Shown: positions 16,720-28,512 of the stretch, one piece after another
How the letters are laid out: every line of letters starts with the position of its first letter
Numbering within the stretch: position 1 is the first letter of the stretch
DNA from: Saccharibacillus sp. O23
GTDB lineage: Bacteria > Bacillota > Bacilli > Paenibacillales > Paenibacillaceae
Length of the DNA stretch: 64,000 bases
Assembly (NCBI RefSeq): GCF_002205895.1
Contig: NZ_NJDE01000010.1
Span: 1-64,000 of the forward strand
Direction: 5' to 3'
Notes under the pieces: generated by a model
Database searches by the model: none
What the model was told of the DNA's origin: nothing
The model's input: the letters and a program-made list of their open reading frames with translations, nothing else
Made by a program: the position numbers and the translations under genes

Positions 16720-17910
16720 TTACGGACGCAGGTTAGGCATCGGCACGTTCGGATCGGTGTCGGCTTCGTAGTCGACGCCGTCCGTGCGGAATCCGAAGAG
16801 TTGGAAGAATTCGCGGCGGTAGCCTTCGAGATCCGACAGTTCTTCGACGTTTTCGGTGGACAGTTCGTTCCAGCGGCGCGTCACTTCCGTCTGCACGTCT
16901 TCGCGCATCTCCCAATCGTCGAGGCGGATCAGGCCTTTTTCGTCGACTTCGGTTTTTTCCGCGTAGAGACGGTCCGCGAACAAACGATACATCTGCTCGA
17001 TGCAGTTCTCGTGCAGGCCTTTCTCTTTCATGACGCGGTACAAAGCCGAGATATACAGCGGCACGACCGGAATCGCCGAGCTGGATTGGGTGACAAGCGC
17101 TTTGTTGACCGAGACGTAAGCCCGTCCGCCGATGCCGCTCAAGCTGTCGCTCAGCACGGATGCCGTGTTTTCCAGATCGTTTTTGGCTTTGCCGATGGTG
17201 CCTTCGCGGTAGATCGCGTGCGTCACTTCGGGCCCGATATACGAATAAGCGACGGTCGTCGCGCCTTGCGCGAGCGCTCCGGCTTCTTGCAGCGCGTCGA
17301 TCCACATTTTCCAATCTTCGCCGCCCATGACGGCGATCGTCTGGCGAACTTCTTCTTCGGCAGCCGGTTCGATCGTGGTCGTGGACACTTCGCCGGTATG
17401 GAAGTTCATCGTTTTGTTGCTGTACGCGGGGCCGATCGGTTTGATCACCGAAGTGAACGTCTCGCCCGTGTCCGGATGCGTGCGGCGCGGGGAAGCGACG
17501 CTGTAGACGACCAGATCGACTTGTCCCAGTTCTTTTTTGATCAGCTCGATCGTTTGCGCTTTGATCTCGTTCGAGAAGGCGTCGCCCACGATGTTGAACG
17601 ACTTCGCGCCGAGCTTGGCCGCTTCGGCTTCGAATCCTGCGGTGTTGTACCAGCCGGCCGAAGCCGTGCGCGAACCTTCCGCCGGTTTGTCGAAGAATAC
17701 GCCGACCGTGTTCGCGCCCGCGCCGACGGCGGCGACGATGCGCGAAGCCAGGCCGTAGCCGGTGGACGAACCGATCACGAGCACGTTCGCGGGACCTTCG
17801 ATTTTCTTCTGCGCTTTGACGTATTCGACCTGCTTCCCGACCTGTTTCGCGCAGCCTTCGGGATGAGCGGTCGTGCAGATGAAGCCTCTCGTTTTGGGCT
17901 GGATAATCAT
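16720..17910 (-). CDS. fabV: Trans-2-enoyl-ACP/CoA reductase, FabV type
   Basis: FabV reduces trans-2-enoyl thioesters with NADH, the last step of each fatty-acid elongation cycle. It is a triclosan-tolerant alternative to FabI. The 396-aa length is right for the family. Visible motifs are the Gly-rich cofactor site VIGSSTGYGLASR (45-57), SVASPRRTHP (137-146), and the catalytic Tyr234-x8-Lys243 in IYREGTIGKAK. The long frame extends 64 codons further upstream. ATG 17910 is chosen because AAGGAG lies just upstream and the protein then begins MIIQPKTRGF, a typical FabV start. It is monocistronic, divergent from ruvC, and has no visible FapR box. Confidence 0.93.
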   Translation of the reverse strand: MIIQPKTRGFICTTAHPEGCAKQVGKQVEYVKAQKKIEGPANVLVIGSSTGYGLASRIVAAVGAGANTVGVFFDKPAEGSRTASAGWYNTAGFEAEAAKLGAKSFNIVGDAFSNEIKAQTIELIKKELGQVDLVVYSVASPRRTHPDTGETFTSVIKPIGPAYSNKTMNFHTGEVSTTTIEPAAEEEVRQTIAVMGGEDWKMWIDALQEAGALAQGATTVAYSYIGPEVTHAIYREGTIGKAKNDLENTASVLSDSLSGIGGRAYVSVNKALVTQSSSAIPVVPLYISALYRVMKEKGLHENCIEQMYRLFADRLYAEKTEVDEKGLIRLDDWEMREDVQTEVTRRWNELSTENVEELSDLEGYRREFFQLFGFRTDGVDYEADTDPNVPMPNLRP

Positions 17911-17970
17911 ATTCGTCGTCTCCTTTTTCTGTCTTATGTAATCGGAACGTTTTTGCGGATGCACAGCCAA

Positions 17971-17976
17971 ATTATA
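17971..17976 (-). promoter_or_regulatory. Candidate fabV -10 element
   Basis: A perfect TATAAT on the reverse strand lies 61 bp upstream of the fabV start. The -35 region at 17 bp is poor, so the call is partial. Confidence 0.45.
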
Positions 17977-18054
17977 CACGAAACGCGGACCGAAAGGGAT
18001 AGACGCGATCGGGACGCAAGCGCGCCAAAGTTTTTTCCCGGCAGGGGCTATTTT

Positions 18055-18063
18055 TGCTATAAT
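18055..18063 (+). promoter_or_regulatory. ruvC operon extended -10 promoter
   Basis: TGCTATAAT is a perfect extended -10 (TGnTATAAT) about 107 bp upstream of ruvC. No strong -35 is needed for this class. The leader up to the start codon contains no other recognised element. Confidence 0.6.
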
Positions 18064-18169
18064 GAAGAGAAGGAATACATATGTTCGCTTCCGGAGAATC
18101 ACTTCTCGGAAAGGCAGGACTACATTCCGGGCAAGAATTCGCCGTTAAAGGTTAGAGGAGAGATGGATT

Positions 18170-18673
18170 TTGCGTATTTTGGGCATCGACCCGGGCCTGG
18201 CGATCGTCGGTTTCGGGTTCGTGGATAAAGAAGGCAACAAGCTCACGCCGGTACAGTACGGATGCATCCAGACGAAGGCGCATACGCCCGAAGAAGAGCG
18301 GCTGCGCGACGTGTACGAGAGTATGGTGCAGTTGATCGATAAATACAAACCGGACGCCGTGGGGATCGAGAAGCTGTATTTCAGCCGAAACGTGACGACG
18401 GCCCTTCCCGTCGCGCAGGCGCGCGGCGTCGTCATTCTCGCGGCCGTGCAGAAAGGTCTGCCGATCGCGGAATATACGCCGATGATGGTCAAGCAGGCGG
18501 TCGTCGGCTACGGCAAAGCGGAGAAGAAGCAGGTGCAGGAAATGGTCAAGCTGCTGCTCAAGCTGTCGGCCGTGCCGAAGCCCGACGACGTGGCGGATGC
18601 GCTGGCGGTAGCGGTCTGCCATGCCCATTCGGTGAGTCTGAATTCCAAATTAAACGAGGTATTGCGAAAATGA
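18170..18673 (+). CDS. ruvC: Holliday junction resolvase RuvC
   Basis: RuvC cleaves Holliday junctions symmetrically after RuvAB branch migration. The 167-aa RNase H-fold protein has the four acidic metal ligands: Asp7 (GIDPG), Glu67 (VGIEKLYF), Asp140 and Asp143 (KPDDVADALAVAVCH). The start is TTG 18170, behind GAGGAGAG. Its stop overlaps ruvA by ATGA, giving a ruvC-ruvA-ruvB operon. B. subtilis itself lacks ruvC and uses RecU, so a ruvC here is a point of difference from that reference. Confidence 0.95.
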   Translation: MRILGIDPGLAIVGFGFVDKEGNKLTPVQYGCIQTKAHTPEEERLRDVYESMVQLIDKYKPDAVGIEKLYFSRNVTTALPVAQARGVVILAAVQKGLPIAEYTPMMVKQAVVGYGKAEKKQVQEMVKLLLKLSAVPKPDDVADALAVAVCHAHSVSLNSKLNEVLRK

Positions 18674-19290
18674 TCGATTTTGTGCGCGGGCAGGTGGCCC
18701 ATATGGAAACCGAATATATCGTCGTGGACGTGCAGGGGATCGGATATCGGGTATTCTGTCCGAACCCGTACGCTTTTGCCGCCAAAGGGTCGGAGCCGGT
18801 AACGGTGTATACCCATCACAGCGTGCGCGAAGACGCTATTCTGCTGTACGGATTCGCGACGCGCGAAGAACAGAAGCTGTTCCGCCGGTTGATCGACGTC
18901 ACGGGCATCGGACCGAGAGTCGCGCTGGGCATTCTGGCGGGCGGAACGCCGGAGAAAGTCGTATCGGCGATTCAGCAGGAGAACGTGACGTTCTTGACCA
19001 AGCTACCGGGAATCGGCAAGAAAACGGCGCAGCGCATGATTCTGGATCTCAAAGACCGTTTGGACGGATTCGTCGCGCCTTCGCTGGGCGGATTGTTCGA
19101 CAACAACGTCGCCGCGGAAGCGGAACTGGACGGCGGAGGATGGAAAGAAGCGCGGGAAGGTCTCGAAGCTCTCGGCTATACGGAAGCGGAGCTGGACAAA
19201 GCATGGATGCACTTGAAAGAGGACTTGCAGCCGGGAGAACCGGTGGACGTGCTGATGAAAAGGGCGTTAAAGGTTCTCTACAGAGGCTAA
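18670..19290 (+). CDS. ruvA: Holliday junction branch migration protein RuvA
   Basis: RuvA forms the tetrameric junction-binding core that loads RuvB motors. The 206-aa protein has the N-terminal OB fold (MIDFVRGQV to YTHHSVREDAILLYGF), the double helix-hairpin-helix with GIGPRVALGIL and LPGIGKKTAQRMILDLKD, a flexible linker near 138-155, and the C-terminal RuvB-contacting domain (EALGYTEAELDKA). It overlaps ruvC by ATGA and is followed by ruvB after 35 bp. Confidence 0.96.
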   Translation: MIDFVRGQVAHMETEYIVVDVQGIGYRVFCPNPYAFAAKGSEPVTVYTHHSVREDAILLYGFATREEQKLFRRLIDVTGIGPRVALGILAGGTPEKVVSAIQQENVTFLTKLPGIGKKTAQRMILDLKDRLDGFVAPSLGGLFDNNVAAEAELDGGGWKEAREGLEALGYTEAELDKAWMHLKEDLQPGEPVDVLMKRALKVLYRG

Positions 19291-19325
19291 ATGCGGTAGT
19301 ATGAACGGGGAGGAAGTGTGGACTT

Positions 19326-20333
19326 ATGGATGACCGGATCATATCGGCCAATCTGATGATGGAAGACCAGGCGGTGGAACTGAGTCTGCGTCCCCGCTAT
19401 TTGTCGGAATACATCGGTCAGAATCAGGTCAAAGAAAATCTGAAAATATATATCGAAGCGGCGAAAATGCGGAACGAAGCGCTCGACCATGTTCTGCTGT
19501 ACGGGCCTCCGGGTCTGGGCAAAACGACGCTCGCGAATATCATCGCCAACGAGCTGGGCGTCAATCTCCGCACGACGTCGGGACCGGCGATCGAGCGCCC
19601 CGGCGATCTGGCGGCGCTGCTTACCAATTTGCAGGAAGGCGACGTCTTGTTCATCGACGAGATTCACCGCCTGCATCGCACGGTCGAAGAAGTCATGTAT
19701 CCGGCGATGGAAGATTCCGCGCTCGATATCATGATCGGCAAAGGCCCGAGCGCGCGTTCCGTGCGTCTGGACCTGCCGCCGTTCACGCTGATCGGGGCGA
19801 CGACGCGCGCGGGACTGCTGTCCGCGCCGCTTCGCGACCGTTTCGGCGTCGTCAGCCGATTGGAGTTCTACGGCGTCGAAGAATTAGCGTTCATCGTTTC
19901 GCGCAACGCGGATACGCTGAACGTCGAGATCGTCGGCAACGCCGCGGAAGAGATCGCGCTCCGGGCGCGGGGAACGCCGCGGATCGCCAACCGGCTTCTG
20001 AAGCGCGTGCGGGACTTCGCTCAGGTGCGCGGCGACGGCATCATCACGCCGGAGATCGCCGCCGAAGCGCTGACGCGTTTGCAGGTCGATCCGCGGGGGC
20101 TCGACAGCATCGACCATAAGATGCTCAAAGCCATGATCCAGAATTTCCGGGGAGGCCCGGTCGGTCTGGACACGATTGCCGCCACGATCGGAGAAGAAAG
20201 CCAAACGATCGAAGATGTTTACGAACCTTACCTGCTGCAAAGCGGGTTTATCCAGCGCACGCCGAGAGGCCGCGTTGTCACCGCCCAGGCTTATTCGCAC
20301 CTGGGATTGCCGATGCCGGAAGACGGAAAATAA
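19326..20333 (+). CDS. ruvB: Holliday junction branch migration ATPase RuvB
   Basis: RuvB is the hexameric AAA+ motor that drives branch migration with RuvA. The 335-aa protein has Walker [12 protein letters not shown] (about 59-69), Walker B FIDEIHRL (about 109-116), sensor 1 GATTRAG and the arginine-finger APLRDRFG. It ends with the winged-helix DNA-binding domain ([16 protein letters not shown]). GGGGAGGAAG precedes the start. It completes the ruvCAB unit. Confidence 0.97.
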   Translation: MDDRIISANLMMEDQAVELSLRPRYLSEYIGQNQVKENLKIYIEAAKMRNEALDHVLLYGPPGLGKTTLANIIANELGVNLRTTSGPAIERPGDLAALLTNLQEGDVLFIDEIHRLHRTVEEVMYPAMEDSALDIMIGKGPSARSVRLDLPPFTLIGATTRAGLLSAPLRDRFGVVSRLEFYGVEELAFIVSRNADTLNVEIVGNAAEEIALRARGTPRIANRLLKRVRDFAQVRGDGIITPEIAAEALTRLQVDPRGLDSIDHKMLKAMIQNFRGGPVGLDTIAATIGEESQTIEDVYEPYLLQSGFIQRTPRGRVVTAQAYSHLGLPMPEDGK

Positions 20334-20423
20334 TTCGCCTCGGCGGCTGTCGTAGCCGAGGCCTGGATCTGTTGGCGCGTCTCGCGTATCAGGAGACGCG
20401 CTATTACAAGGAGGAACGCAAGC

Positions 20424-22550
20424 ATGACTAAGCAACGCTCGAACGGAAAGACCGCCAAATGGGGGAAACCGCTGCTCGCCACCGTTGTCGCTTTGTCGCT
20501 GCTGCCGCTTCAGGCGCCCGCATACGCGGCGCCGAGCGACACGAACGTGCGCGTAGGGCTGTTCTTGAACTTGGGCAGCACGTATAAGCAGACGACGTCC
20601 AAGATCACCCTGACGCCGGAAACGGCTGCGGCCGTAGGGCTGAAAAAAGACGCGGGGTACGTCAAATGGTTCTCCGTCGCGGCCGGAAGCACGGCGGTCT
20701 TCGCTCTGGACGGACCTAAAGTCAAACTCGGGGAGAGCAGCGATCTTCAAGCGATCTCGGGTCTTGCGGGCAAACTGAAGTCGGGTTCCGACAAACTGTC
20801 GGTCTATAAGATCAATCGCAACGGCCAAGACGTTTATCAATTGTATACGGGGCCGTACGCGAGCGATAAAGCGGCTTCCGACGCGGCGGCGCGTCTTGCG
20901 TCAAATGCGTCGGTCAAGAGTTTGGGGGCGCTGTCGCCTAAAGCGACAGGCAGTTTCTCGCTGACCGCCGGCAGTTACGCGTCGCTAAGCGACGCGACCG
21001 CCGCGCTGCAAAAAGCGCTCGATGCCGGGTTGGACGGCACGATCGCGTTCTCCGCGTCTTCGACGGGCAAAGCCGTCTATGCGGTGCGGATCGGCGAAGA
21101 GAGCAGCGCCGCCGCGCGCGACCTGCTCAAAAGTTCGGCCGCGGTTCAACTGAAAGGCGCGGCATTGTCGGAAACCGACAACGCGGCCGCTTCGGCCGTT
21201 CTGCGAGCGGACGCTGCTGCCGATCTTAAAGGCGGGTCCGCGACGCCGCTCTATCTGTTGACGCTCGGAGTCGACGACCGAATCTGGGTCGACGGAAGCT
21301 CGGACGGCGGAATCCGCGTCGACGAACGTTCCAAGCGTTCGTATCGGGGCGATCTGGAGATCGGCCTGTACGGCGGATCGTTATATCTGGTCAACGAGCT
21401 GCCGATGGAACAATACCTGTATTCGGTCGTAGGCTCCGAAGTTCCGTCTTCTTGGCCGGAAGAGTCGCTCAAAGCGCAGGCCGTCGCCGCGCGCAGCTAC
21501 GCTGCGGTGCAGACGCAAACGACCACCAAGTTCAAAGTGGCCGACGTGGTCGATTCGACGCTCAGCCAGGCCTATAACGGGATCTCTTCCGAGAGCAAGA
21601 CGGTCAACGCGGCGGTCGACGAAACGGCCGGCGAACTGCTCGAGCAGAACGGCAAACCGATCGAAGCGCTGTTCTCGTCCAACGCGGGCGGGATGACTTC
21701 CGATCCGGTCGAAGTCTGGAACAGCGGAGGAAGCAATCTGTTCTCCAGCGTGCCGTCCGAGGCGGACAGCGCCGCATCGGCAAACTTGAAAAGATGGTAT
21801 CACGTCGCGCTTCCGAGCGGTACGGTCGGCTATGTACGGGAAGACAACGTGACGGACAAAGGCATCGACGTGACCGGCGTACGCAAGATGACCGTGACCG
21901 CCAAGAGCACCAAAGTGCGCCAGCTTCCGCAAATTCAGAGCGGCGTCAAAGAATTGGCGCAGCTCAATCCGGGAGACGAAGCGCTGGTCTTGGACGTCGT
22001 GAAAGAATCGAGCGCGTTCGAATGGATTCGCGGACCTTATACGTCGGCTCAGCTTCTGGCCGCGCTCAAAGGACGTACCAGCACGCCGCTTCCGGCGACC
22101 ATCCAGACGATCCAGATCAGCCAGCGAGGTCCTTCCGGCCGCGTCACCGAACTGAAGATCAACGGCACGAAGGTCGACGTGAAATATCCGGATATGTTCC
22201 GTTCGGCGCTGAACGGGCTTCCGAGCACGTTGTTCGACGTCGTGTCGGCGGATATCTATAATGCCGTTCCGTCCCAGTTGACCGTCCCTGCCGGGCAGAC
22301 CGGCATGACGCCGGCGCAGCTCAAGATCGGGGCTACGGCCAAATCGGCCGGCCTGAGCCGCACGATGGCGGCCGTCGGCACGGATACGTCGACCGTCGCT
22401 TCGAGCGCCGGATTCTTCTTCGTGGGCCGGGGGAACGGCCACGGACTCGGACTGTCGCAATGGGGAGCCAAAGGACTGGCCGACGAAGGCGAAACGTACA
22501 AAGACATCCTGCTGCACTATTACAATAACGTAGAACTGGTTAAGGAATGA
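20424..22550 (+). CDS. SpoIID/LytB-domain secreted protein with SPOR-like region
   Basis: The 708-aa protein begins with a Sec signal peptide ([21 protein letters not shown] core, cleavage near AYAA, about residue 34). A SPOR-like segment around 110-170 ([21 protein letters not shown]) may bind denuded glycan strands. The SpoIID/LytB domain has [19 protein letters not shown] and [11 protein letters not shown] near 328-360 and the catalytic-region end [17 protein letters not shown] near 670. SpoIID-family proteins are lytic transglycosylases acting on stem-peptide-free glycan. Because it lies between ruvB and queA rather than with sporulation genes, a role in wall turnover or germination is possible. 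AAGGAGG precedes the start. The exact role is unknown. Confidence 0.85.
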   Translation: MTKQRSNGKTAKWGKPLLATVVALSLLPLQAPAYAAPSDTNVRVGLFLNLGSTYKQTTSKITLTPETAAAVGLKKDAGYVKWFSVAAGSTAVFALDGPKVKLGESSDLQAISGLAGKLKSGSDKLSVYKINRNGQDVYQLYTGPYASDKAASDAAARLASNASVKSLGALSPKATGSFSLTAGSYASLSDATAALQKALDAGLDGTIAFSASSTGKAVYAVRIGEESSAAARDLLKSSAAVQLKGAALSETDNAAASAVLRADAAADLKGGSATPLYLLTLGVDDRIWVDGSSDGGIRVDERSKRSYRGDLEIGLYGGSLYLVNELPMEQYLYSVVGSEVPSSWPEESLKAQAVAARSYAAVQTQTTTKFKVADVVDSTLSQAYNGISSESKTVNAAVDETAGELLEQNGKPIEALFSSNAGGMTSDPVEVWNSGGSNLFSSVPSEADSAASANLKRWYHVALPSGTVGYVREDNVTDKGIDVTGVRKMTVTAKSTKVRQLPQIQSGVKELAQLNPGDEALVLDVVKESSAFEWIRGPYTSAQLLAALKGRTSTPLPATIQTIQISQRGPSGRVTELKINGTKVDVKYPDMFRSALNGLPSTLFDVVSADIYNAVPSQLTVPAGQTGMTPAQLKIGATAKSAGLSRTMAAVGTDTSTVASSAGFFFVGRGNGHGLGLSQWGAKGLADEGETYKDILLHYYNNVELVKE

Positions 22551-22557
22551 GACATCC

Positions 22558-24769
<2,212 letters not shown>

Positions 24770-24832
24770 TTGCCCCACGGGTCCAGTACGGCAGCTTCCG
24801 TACGGCCATTCGCACACTAAGGGGGATTTACC

Positions 24833-25171
24833 ATGTTCCATGCCGCAACTCTTTCGACAGCCGGCGCCGCAGGCGGCGGCAGCATCCTGATGACGATCGT
24901 GCCTTTCGTATTCATGATCGCCATCTTCTACTTCTTGCTGATCCGTCCTCAGCAGAAGAAGCAGAAGCAGCGCAATTCCATGCTGGGCCAGCTCAAAAAA
25001 GGCGATAAAATCGTCACGATCGGCGGTCTGCACGGCACGATCTTGGAGATCACCAACGATATCGTCGTTCTGCGCGTGAACGACGTGACGAAGATGACTT
25101 TCGATCGCAGCGCGATCAGTCACGTGACGACGGCGAGCGCCGGATCGGACGTCACGCTCGAGAAGAAGTAA
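24833..25171 (+). CDS. yajC: Preprotein translocase accessory subunit YajC
   Basis: YajC is a small membrane partner of SecDF-YidC at the Sec translocon. The 112-aa protein has one transmembrane helix (about 18-40) followed by the invariant FYFLLIRPQQKKQKQ and the cytoplasmic domain GDKIVTIGGLHGTI. It sits in the conserved tgt-yajC order. In this genome it is separated from secD by a transporter gene and comN. Confidence 0.95.
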   Translation: MFHAATLSTAGAAGGGSILMTIVPFVFMIAIFYFLLIRPQQKKQKQRNSMLGQLKKGDKIVTIGGLHGTILEITNDIVVLRVNDVTKMTFDRSAISHVTTASAGSDVTLEKK

Positions 25172-25223
25172 GATCAAACCAAATCGGGAAATTCGGCGGG
25201 GGGAGCCCTACGTTTTCCCGTAT

Positions 25224-25274
25224 AAGCTGCCGCCGAACGGAACGGATATCCGTTTTGCGGCGGCTTCTTTTTTT
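25224..25274 (+). terminator. Terminator after yajC
   Basis: AAGCTGCCGC and GCGGCGGCTT close a long stem with an internal ACGGATATCCGT hairpin, followed by CTTTTTTT. It ends the ruvC-to-yajC unit. Confidence 0.85.
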
Positions 25275-25383
25275 GCCCGATTTCGGCCGAGACCGAAACC
25301 TTACGCAAAAAAAGGACTCTACATAAACAGGCAGAATAAAAAAACAACAAGTCAGGCAGGGGAAGGCGAAAGGAAGTGAAGGC

Positions 25384-26700
25384 ATGATTTCCGCAATCGA
25401 TACCGCATTTTGGCCGGTCTACACGGCAGCCGCCGTGTTCGGGATCGTCTATGTGCTGGTCGTGACGGAAAAAATAAACGGGGCGGTATCGGCGATTCTG
25501 GGAGCCTTGATTCTGCTGGTATCGGGAATCGTCGACTGGAATGCCGCTTTGCTGCATCATATCGGATTAAACGCGCTTCTGCTGCTGCTCGGCATGATGA
25601 CGACGGCGGCAGCGGCGGATCGAAGCGGCATCGTGCAGGCGATCGCGCTCAAAATTCTGCGCATGACGTCGGGAAATCTGCCCGCCGTGCTGATCTTCGT
25701 CACGCTGCTTGCGGCGTTTACGGCGTCGCTGCTCGGCAGCGGGCCGGCTCTGCTGCTGCTCGCGCCGCTGATTCTTCGCATCGGGAAGACGCTGCGCATC
25801 GGACCGGTACCTTTTCTGATCATGAGCGTGATCGCTTGCAATCTGGGCGGCATGACCACGTTGACGGGAAGCGTGCCGAATATGATGATCGGTTCGGCGG
25901 CCGGCATGGATACGCCCGATTTTGCCAAAGTCTTGTTCGTCCCCGCCGCGCTGCTGCTGCTCGTGCATTTGGCGTTATTGATGTTGATCTTCCGCCGGGA
26001 GATGGGAAGCGGCGCCGATCGCCGCGAGGAGCTTCGCGCGATGGAATCTGCGATTTACGTGCCGGACCGCCGCCGCGCGATCGCTTCGCTTGCCGTATTG
26101 ATTCTGTTGGCGTTCGGGCTGGTTCTGCACGAGCCGTTGAAGCTCGCCAGCGGGACCGTCGCCGTATTGTCCGGAGCGGCGATGCTCATGGTCAACGCGC
26201 GTTCGTTCGCGGAGCTTCGACAGATCGTCGAACGCATGGATTTCAAAACGCCCGGCGTGTTGATCGGCTTCTATGTACTGGCCGGAGGATTGGTCGAGAC
26301 CGGAATCGTCGGCGAGCTCGCCGTGCGTCTGCTGGAACTCGCGAACGATAACAAATCGTTGACGGCCCTGGTCGTGTTCGCCGTCGCCGGGCTGTTCGCG
26401 GCGGTGCTCGATCCGATTCCGCTGACGGCCGCGGCCATTCCGCTGATCCAAACGATCGGCATTCAGATGGAAGTGGTACGCCAATCCGATTTGAGTCCGC
26501 TCTGGTGGGCGCTGGCTTTGGGCTGCGGGATCGGTTCCAGCGGTACGCTGGCGGGTTCGGTAGCCGGCGTATTGGCGGCCGGGCTGGCGCAGAAGGAAGG
26601 GTATCGCTTTTCGTACGTTTCTTATTTCGTCGTGGCCTTTCCGCTCACGCTATTGGCGTTGGCGGCCGGAGGATGGTATTTGTACGCGAAAATTTTGTGA
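25384..26700 (+). CDS. ArsB/NhaD-like ion transporter superfamily membrane protein
   Basis: The 438-aa protein has about 11-12 predicted membrane helices. It has the helical-hairpin repeats of the IT superfamily: a GSGPALLLLAPLIL segment near 119-132, NLGGMTTLTGSVPNMMIG near 152-169, and a second-half repeat GCGIGSSGTLAGSVAGV near 381-397. These resemble the citrate/arsenite/NhaD permease fold rather than a dedicated sugar carrier. Substrate is unknown; anions or Na+/H+ are possibilities. It lies between yajC and comN, where B. subtilis has other genes, so it looks like a lineage-specific insertion. AAAGGAAGTG precedes the start. Confidence 0.75.
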   Translation: MISAIDTAFWPVYTAAAVFGIVYVLVVTEKINGAVSAILGALILLVSGIVDWNAALLHHIGLNALLLLLGMMTTAAAADRSGIVQAIALKILRMTSGNLPAVLIFVTLLAAFTASLLGSGPALLLLAPLILRIGKTLRIGPVPFLIMSVIACNLGGMTTLTGSVPNMMIGSAAGMDTPDFAKVLFVPAALLLLVHLALLMLIFRREMGSGADRREELRAMESAIYVPDRRRAIASLAVLILLAFGLVLHEPLKLASGTVAVLSGAAMLMVNARSFAELRQIVERMDFKTPGVLIGFYVLAGGLVETGIVGELAVRLLELANDNKSLTALVVFAVAGLFAAVLDPIPLTAAAIPLIQTIGIQMEVVRQSDLSPLWWALALGCGIGSSGTLAGSVAGVLAAGLAQKEGYRFSYVSYFVVAFPLTLLALAAGGWYLYAKIL

Positions 26701-26807
26701 CGAAGACGCAAGGATCGTCCGCGTTCGGAGCACGGAAGCAGGAACGAAGCGCAAGACGTCGAATCCAAAGCAGAACGATGTAGGATCGCGGGAGAAGGAG
26801 GAAGTTC

Positions 26808-27095
26808 ATGACAGACGAGAAGCTGAACGGGCAAGCGCCCGCGCATGAAGAAATGACCGGAGAAGAACTGACCGAAGCCGTGATCGAGCTTTGCCGCGTC
26901 AAAGCCGAAGAACTGCGTTATCTCGGTTATCGGCAAACGACATGGGAAGACGTGTGGCAGTGCGTCAACGCGAAGTACGCAGGCAGGCAGGAACCGCCGC
27001 TGCATCGGATCGTTAACGACATTCTGACGCTGCGGGCGGACGGCCTGATGAACTACCTGACGATCGCGGCGCTTAAAGAGGCTCCCCTTTCTTGA
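26808..27095 (+). CDS. comN: Post-transcriptional regulator, ComN family
   Basis: The 95-aa protein matches the small ComN/YrzD family by size, by position just upstream of secDF, and by its core (ELCRVKAEELRYLGY, EDVWQCVNAKY, LHRIVNDILTLRA). In B. subtilis ComN influences comEA mRNA post-transcriptionally, together with the division-site proteins MinD/DivIVA. AGAAGGAGG precedes the ATG. The stop codon lies inside the following terminator hairpin. Confidence 0.82.
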   Translation: MTDEKLNGQAPAHEEMTGEELTEAVIELCRVKAEELRYLGYRQTTWEDVWQCVNAKYAGRQEPPLHRIVNDILTLRADGLMNYLTIAALKEAPLS

Positions 27096-27112
27096 GGAGA
27101 GCCTTTCTTTTT
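27079..27112 (+). terminator. Terminator overlapping the end of comN
   Basis: AGGCTCC and GGAGAGCCT form a stem followed by TTCTTTTT. It separates comN from the secD promoter 7 bp downstream. Confidence 0.75.
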
Positions 27113-27118
27113 GCTTCA

Positions 27119-27147
27119 TTGACTGGAATTTCCGGCGTCGCTATAAT
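27119..27147 (+). promoter_or_regulatory. secD promoter
   Basis: TTGACT (27119-27124), a 17-bp spacer and a perfect TATAAT (27142-27147), 37 bp before secD. This is a strong SigA promoter. Confidence 0.88.
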
Positions 27148-27183
27148 GGGAATATTGAGAAAAAAGGGGGAACCAGAAACGGC

Positions 27184-28512
27184 ATGAAGAGAATTGTCAG
27201 TTTCATTGTTATTGTGCTCGTCTCAATCGGGGTTATGGTCTGGAGCACGCCCAACCTATTAAATTCGGTTCGATTGGGACTGGATTTAAAAGGAGGCTTC
27301 GAGATCCTGTACGAGGCGTCGCCAATGACAGGCGGACAAGAAGTCACCCGAGAATCCCTGGTCGAAACGGCGAAGAGTCTCGAAAAACGCGTGGACGCCA
27401 TCGGGGGAAGCGAACCTGAGATCACGACCGAAGGCAGCAACCGGATCCGTCTCAGAATCGCAGGCGTCACGGACGAGAAAGCCGTAAGGGAACGCATCAA
27501 AGAACCCGCCAACCTGACGTTCCGCAGTCTGGGCAGCTCTTCGGACAGTACGACGAACAACGCCGCTGCCGAGGACGAAACGGCGGCAAACGACGAAACG
27601 GAAAGCGGAGCGGCGGCGGACCCGTATCAGGGCTTCGACAAAATCGAGCTGACCGGTAACGATTTCAAACCGAACGGCGCTTCCGTCCAGTTTGATCAAT
27701 TGGGCAATCCGATGATCTCGATCGAACTGAAGAACGCGGACAAGTTCGCGGACGTGACGGGACGTCTGGTCAATCAGCCGATGGCGATCTTCTTGGACGA
27801 CGAATTGTTGTCCGCACCGAAGGTCAATCAGCGTATCACCGGCGGAACGGCGCAGATCACGGGTCAATTCACCCGCGAAGAAGCGCAGAACCTGCGCGAC
27901 ACCATCAACCTCGGCGCTCTGCCGCTGAAGTTGACCGAGAAATACTCGCAAAGCGTAGGCGCCACTTTGGGCCAACAATCCTTGGATCAGACGCTGACGG
28001 CGGGCATCATCGGTTCGATCATCATTTTGCTGTTCATGGTATTCATGTATCGGGTTCCGGGGCTGATCGCCGCGTTCTGCTTGATCATCCATACCTGGGG
28101 AACGATCTTGATCTTTAACTGGGCGGGCATCACGTTGACCCTTCCGGGGATCGCGGCGTTCATTCTCGGGATCGGGATGGCGGTCGACGCCAACATCATC
28201 ACCTACGAACGGATCAAGGAAGAAATGCGCAGCGGCAAGAGCATTTTGTCGGCTTTCCGTGCCGGCAGCAAGAGCTCTTTCCGGACCGTCATGGACGCAC
28301 AGATCACCACGCTGATCGCCGGCGCCGTTATGTTCTGGCTCGGTACGGGATCGGTTCGCGGGTTTGCGCTCGTTCTGATGATCGATATCATCACCAGCAT
28401 TATCACGAACGTGCTCCTGTCGCGTTACCTGCTCTCCCTGCTCGTTAAGGCGAAATCCTTGAAGAAGCCGGGGTATTTCGGAGTAAAGGGGAGTGAAATT
28501 CGTGAGCTCTAA
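27184..28512 (+). CDS. secD: Protein translocase subunit SecD
   Basis: SecD with SecF uses proton-motive force to pull exported proteins through SecYEG. The 442-aa protein has an N-terminal helix, the D1 motif LGLDLKGGFEILYEA (about 23-37), an extracytoplasmic P1 domain and five C-terminal helices with GIGMAVDANIITYERIKEEM (D4, about 329-348). An Asn/Glu/Asp/Ala-rich linker (about 117-150) is inserted within P1, which is unusually acidic. Unlike the fused SecDF of B. subtilis, secD and secF are separate but overlapping here. Confidence 0.96.
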   Translation: MKRIVSFIVIVLVSIGVMVWSTPNLLNSVRLGLDLKGGFEILYEASPMTGGQEVTRESLVETAKSLEKRVDAIGGSEPEITTEGSNRIRLRIAGVTDEKAVRERIKEPANLTFRSLGSSSDSTTNNAAAEDETAANDETESGAAADPYQGFDKIELTGNDFKPNGASVQFDQLGNPMISIELKNADKFADVTGRLVNQPMAIFLDDELLSAPKVNQRITGGTAQITGQFTREEAQNLRDTINLGALPLKLTEKYSQSVGATLGQQSLDQTLTAGIIGSIIILLFMVFMYRVPGLIAAFCLIIHTWGTILIFNWAGITLTLPGIAAFILGIGMAVDANIITYERIKEEMRSGKSILSAFRAGSKSSFRTVMDAQITTLIAGAVMFWLGTGSVRGFALVLMIDIITSIITNVLLSRYLLSLLVKAKSLKKPGYFGVKGSEIREL

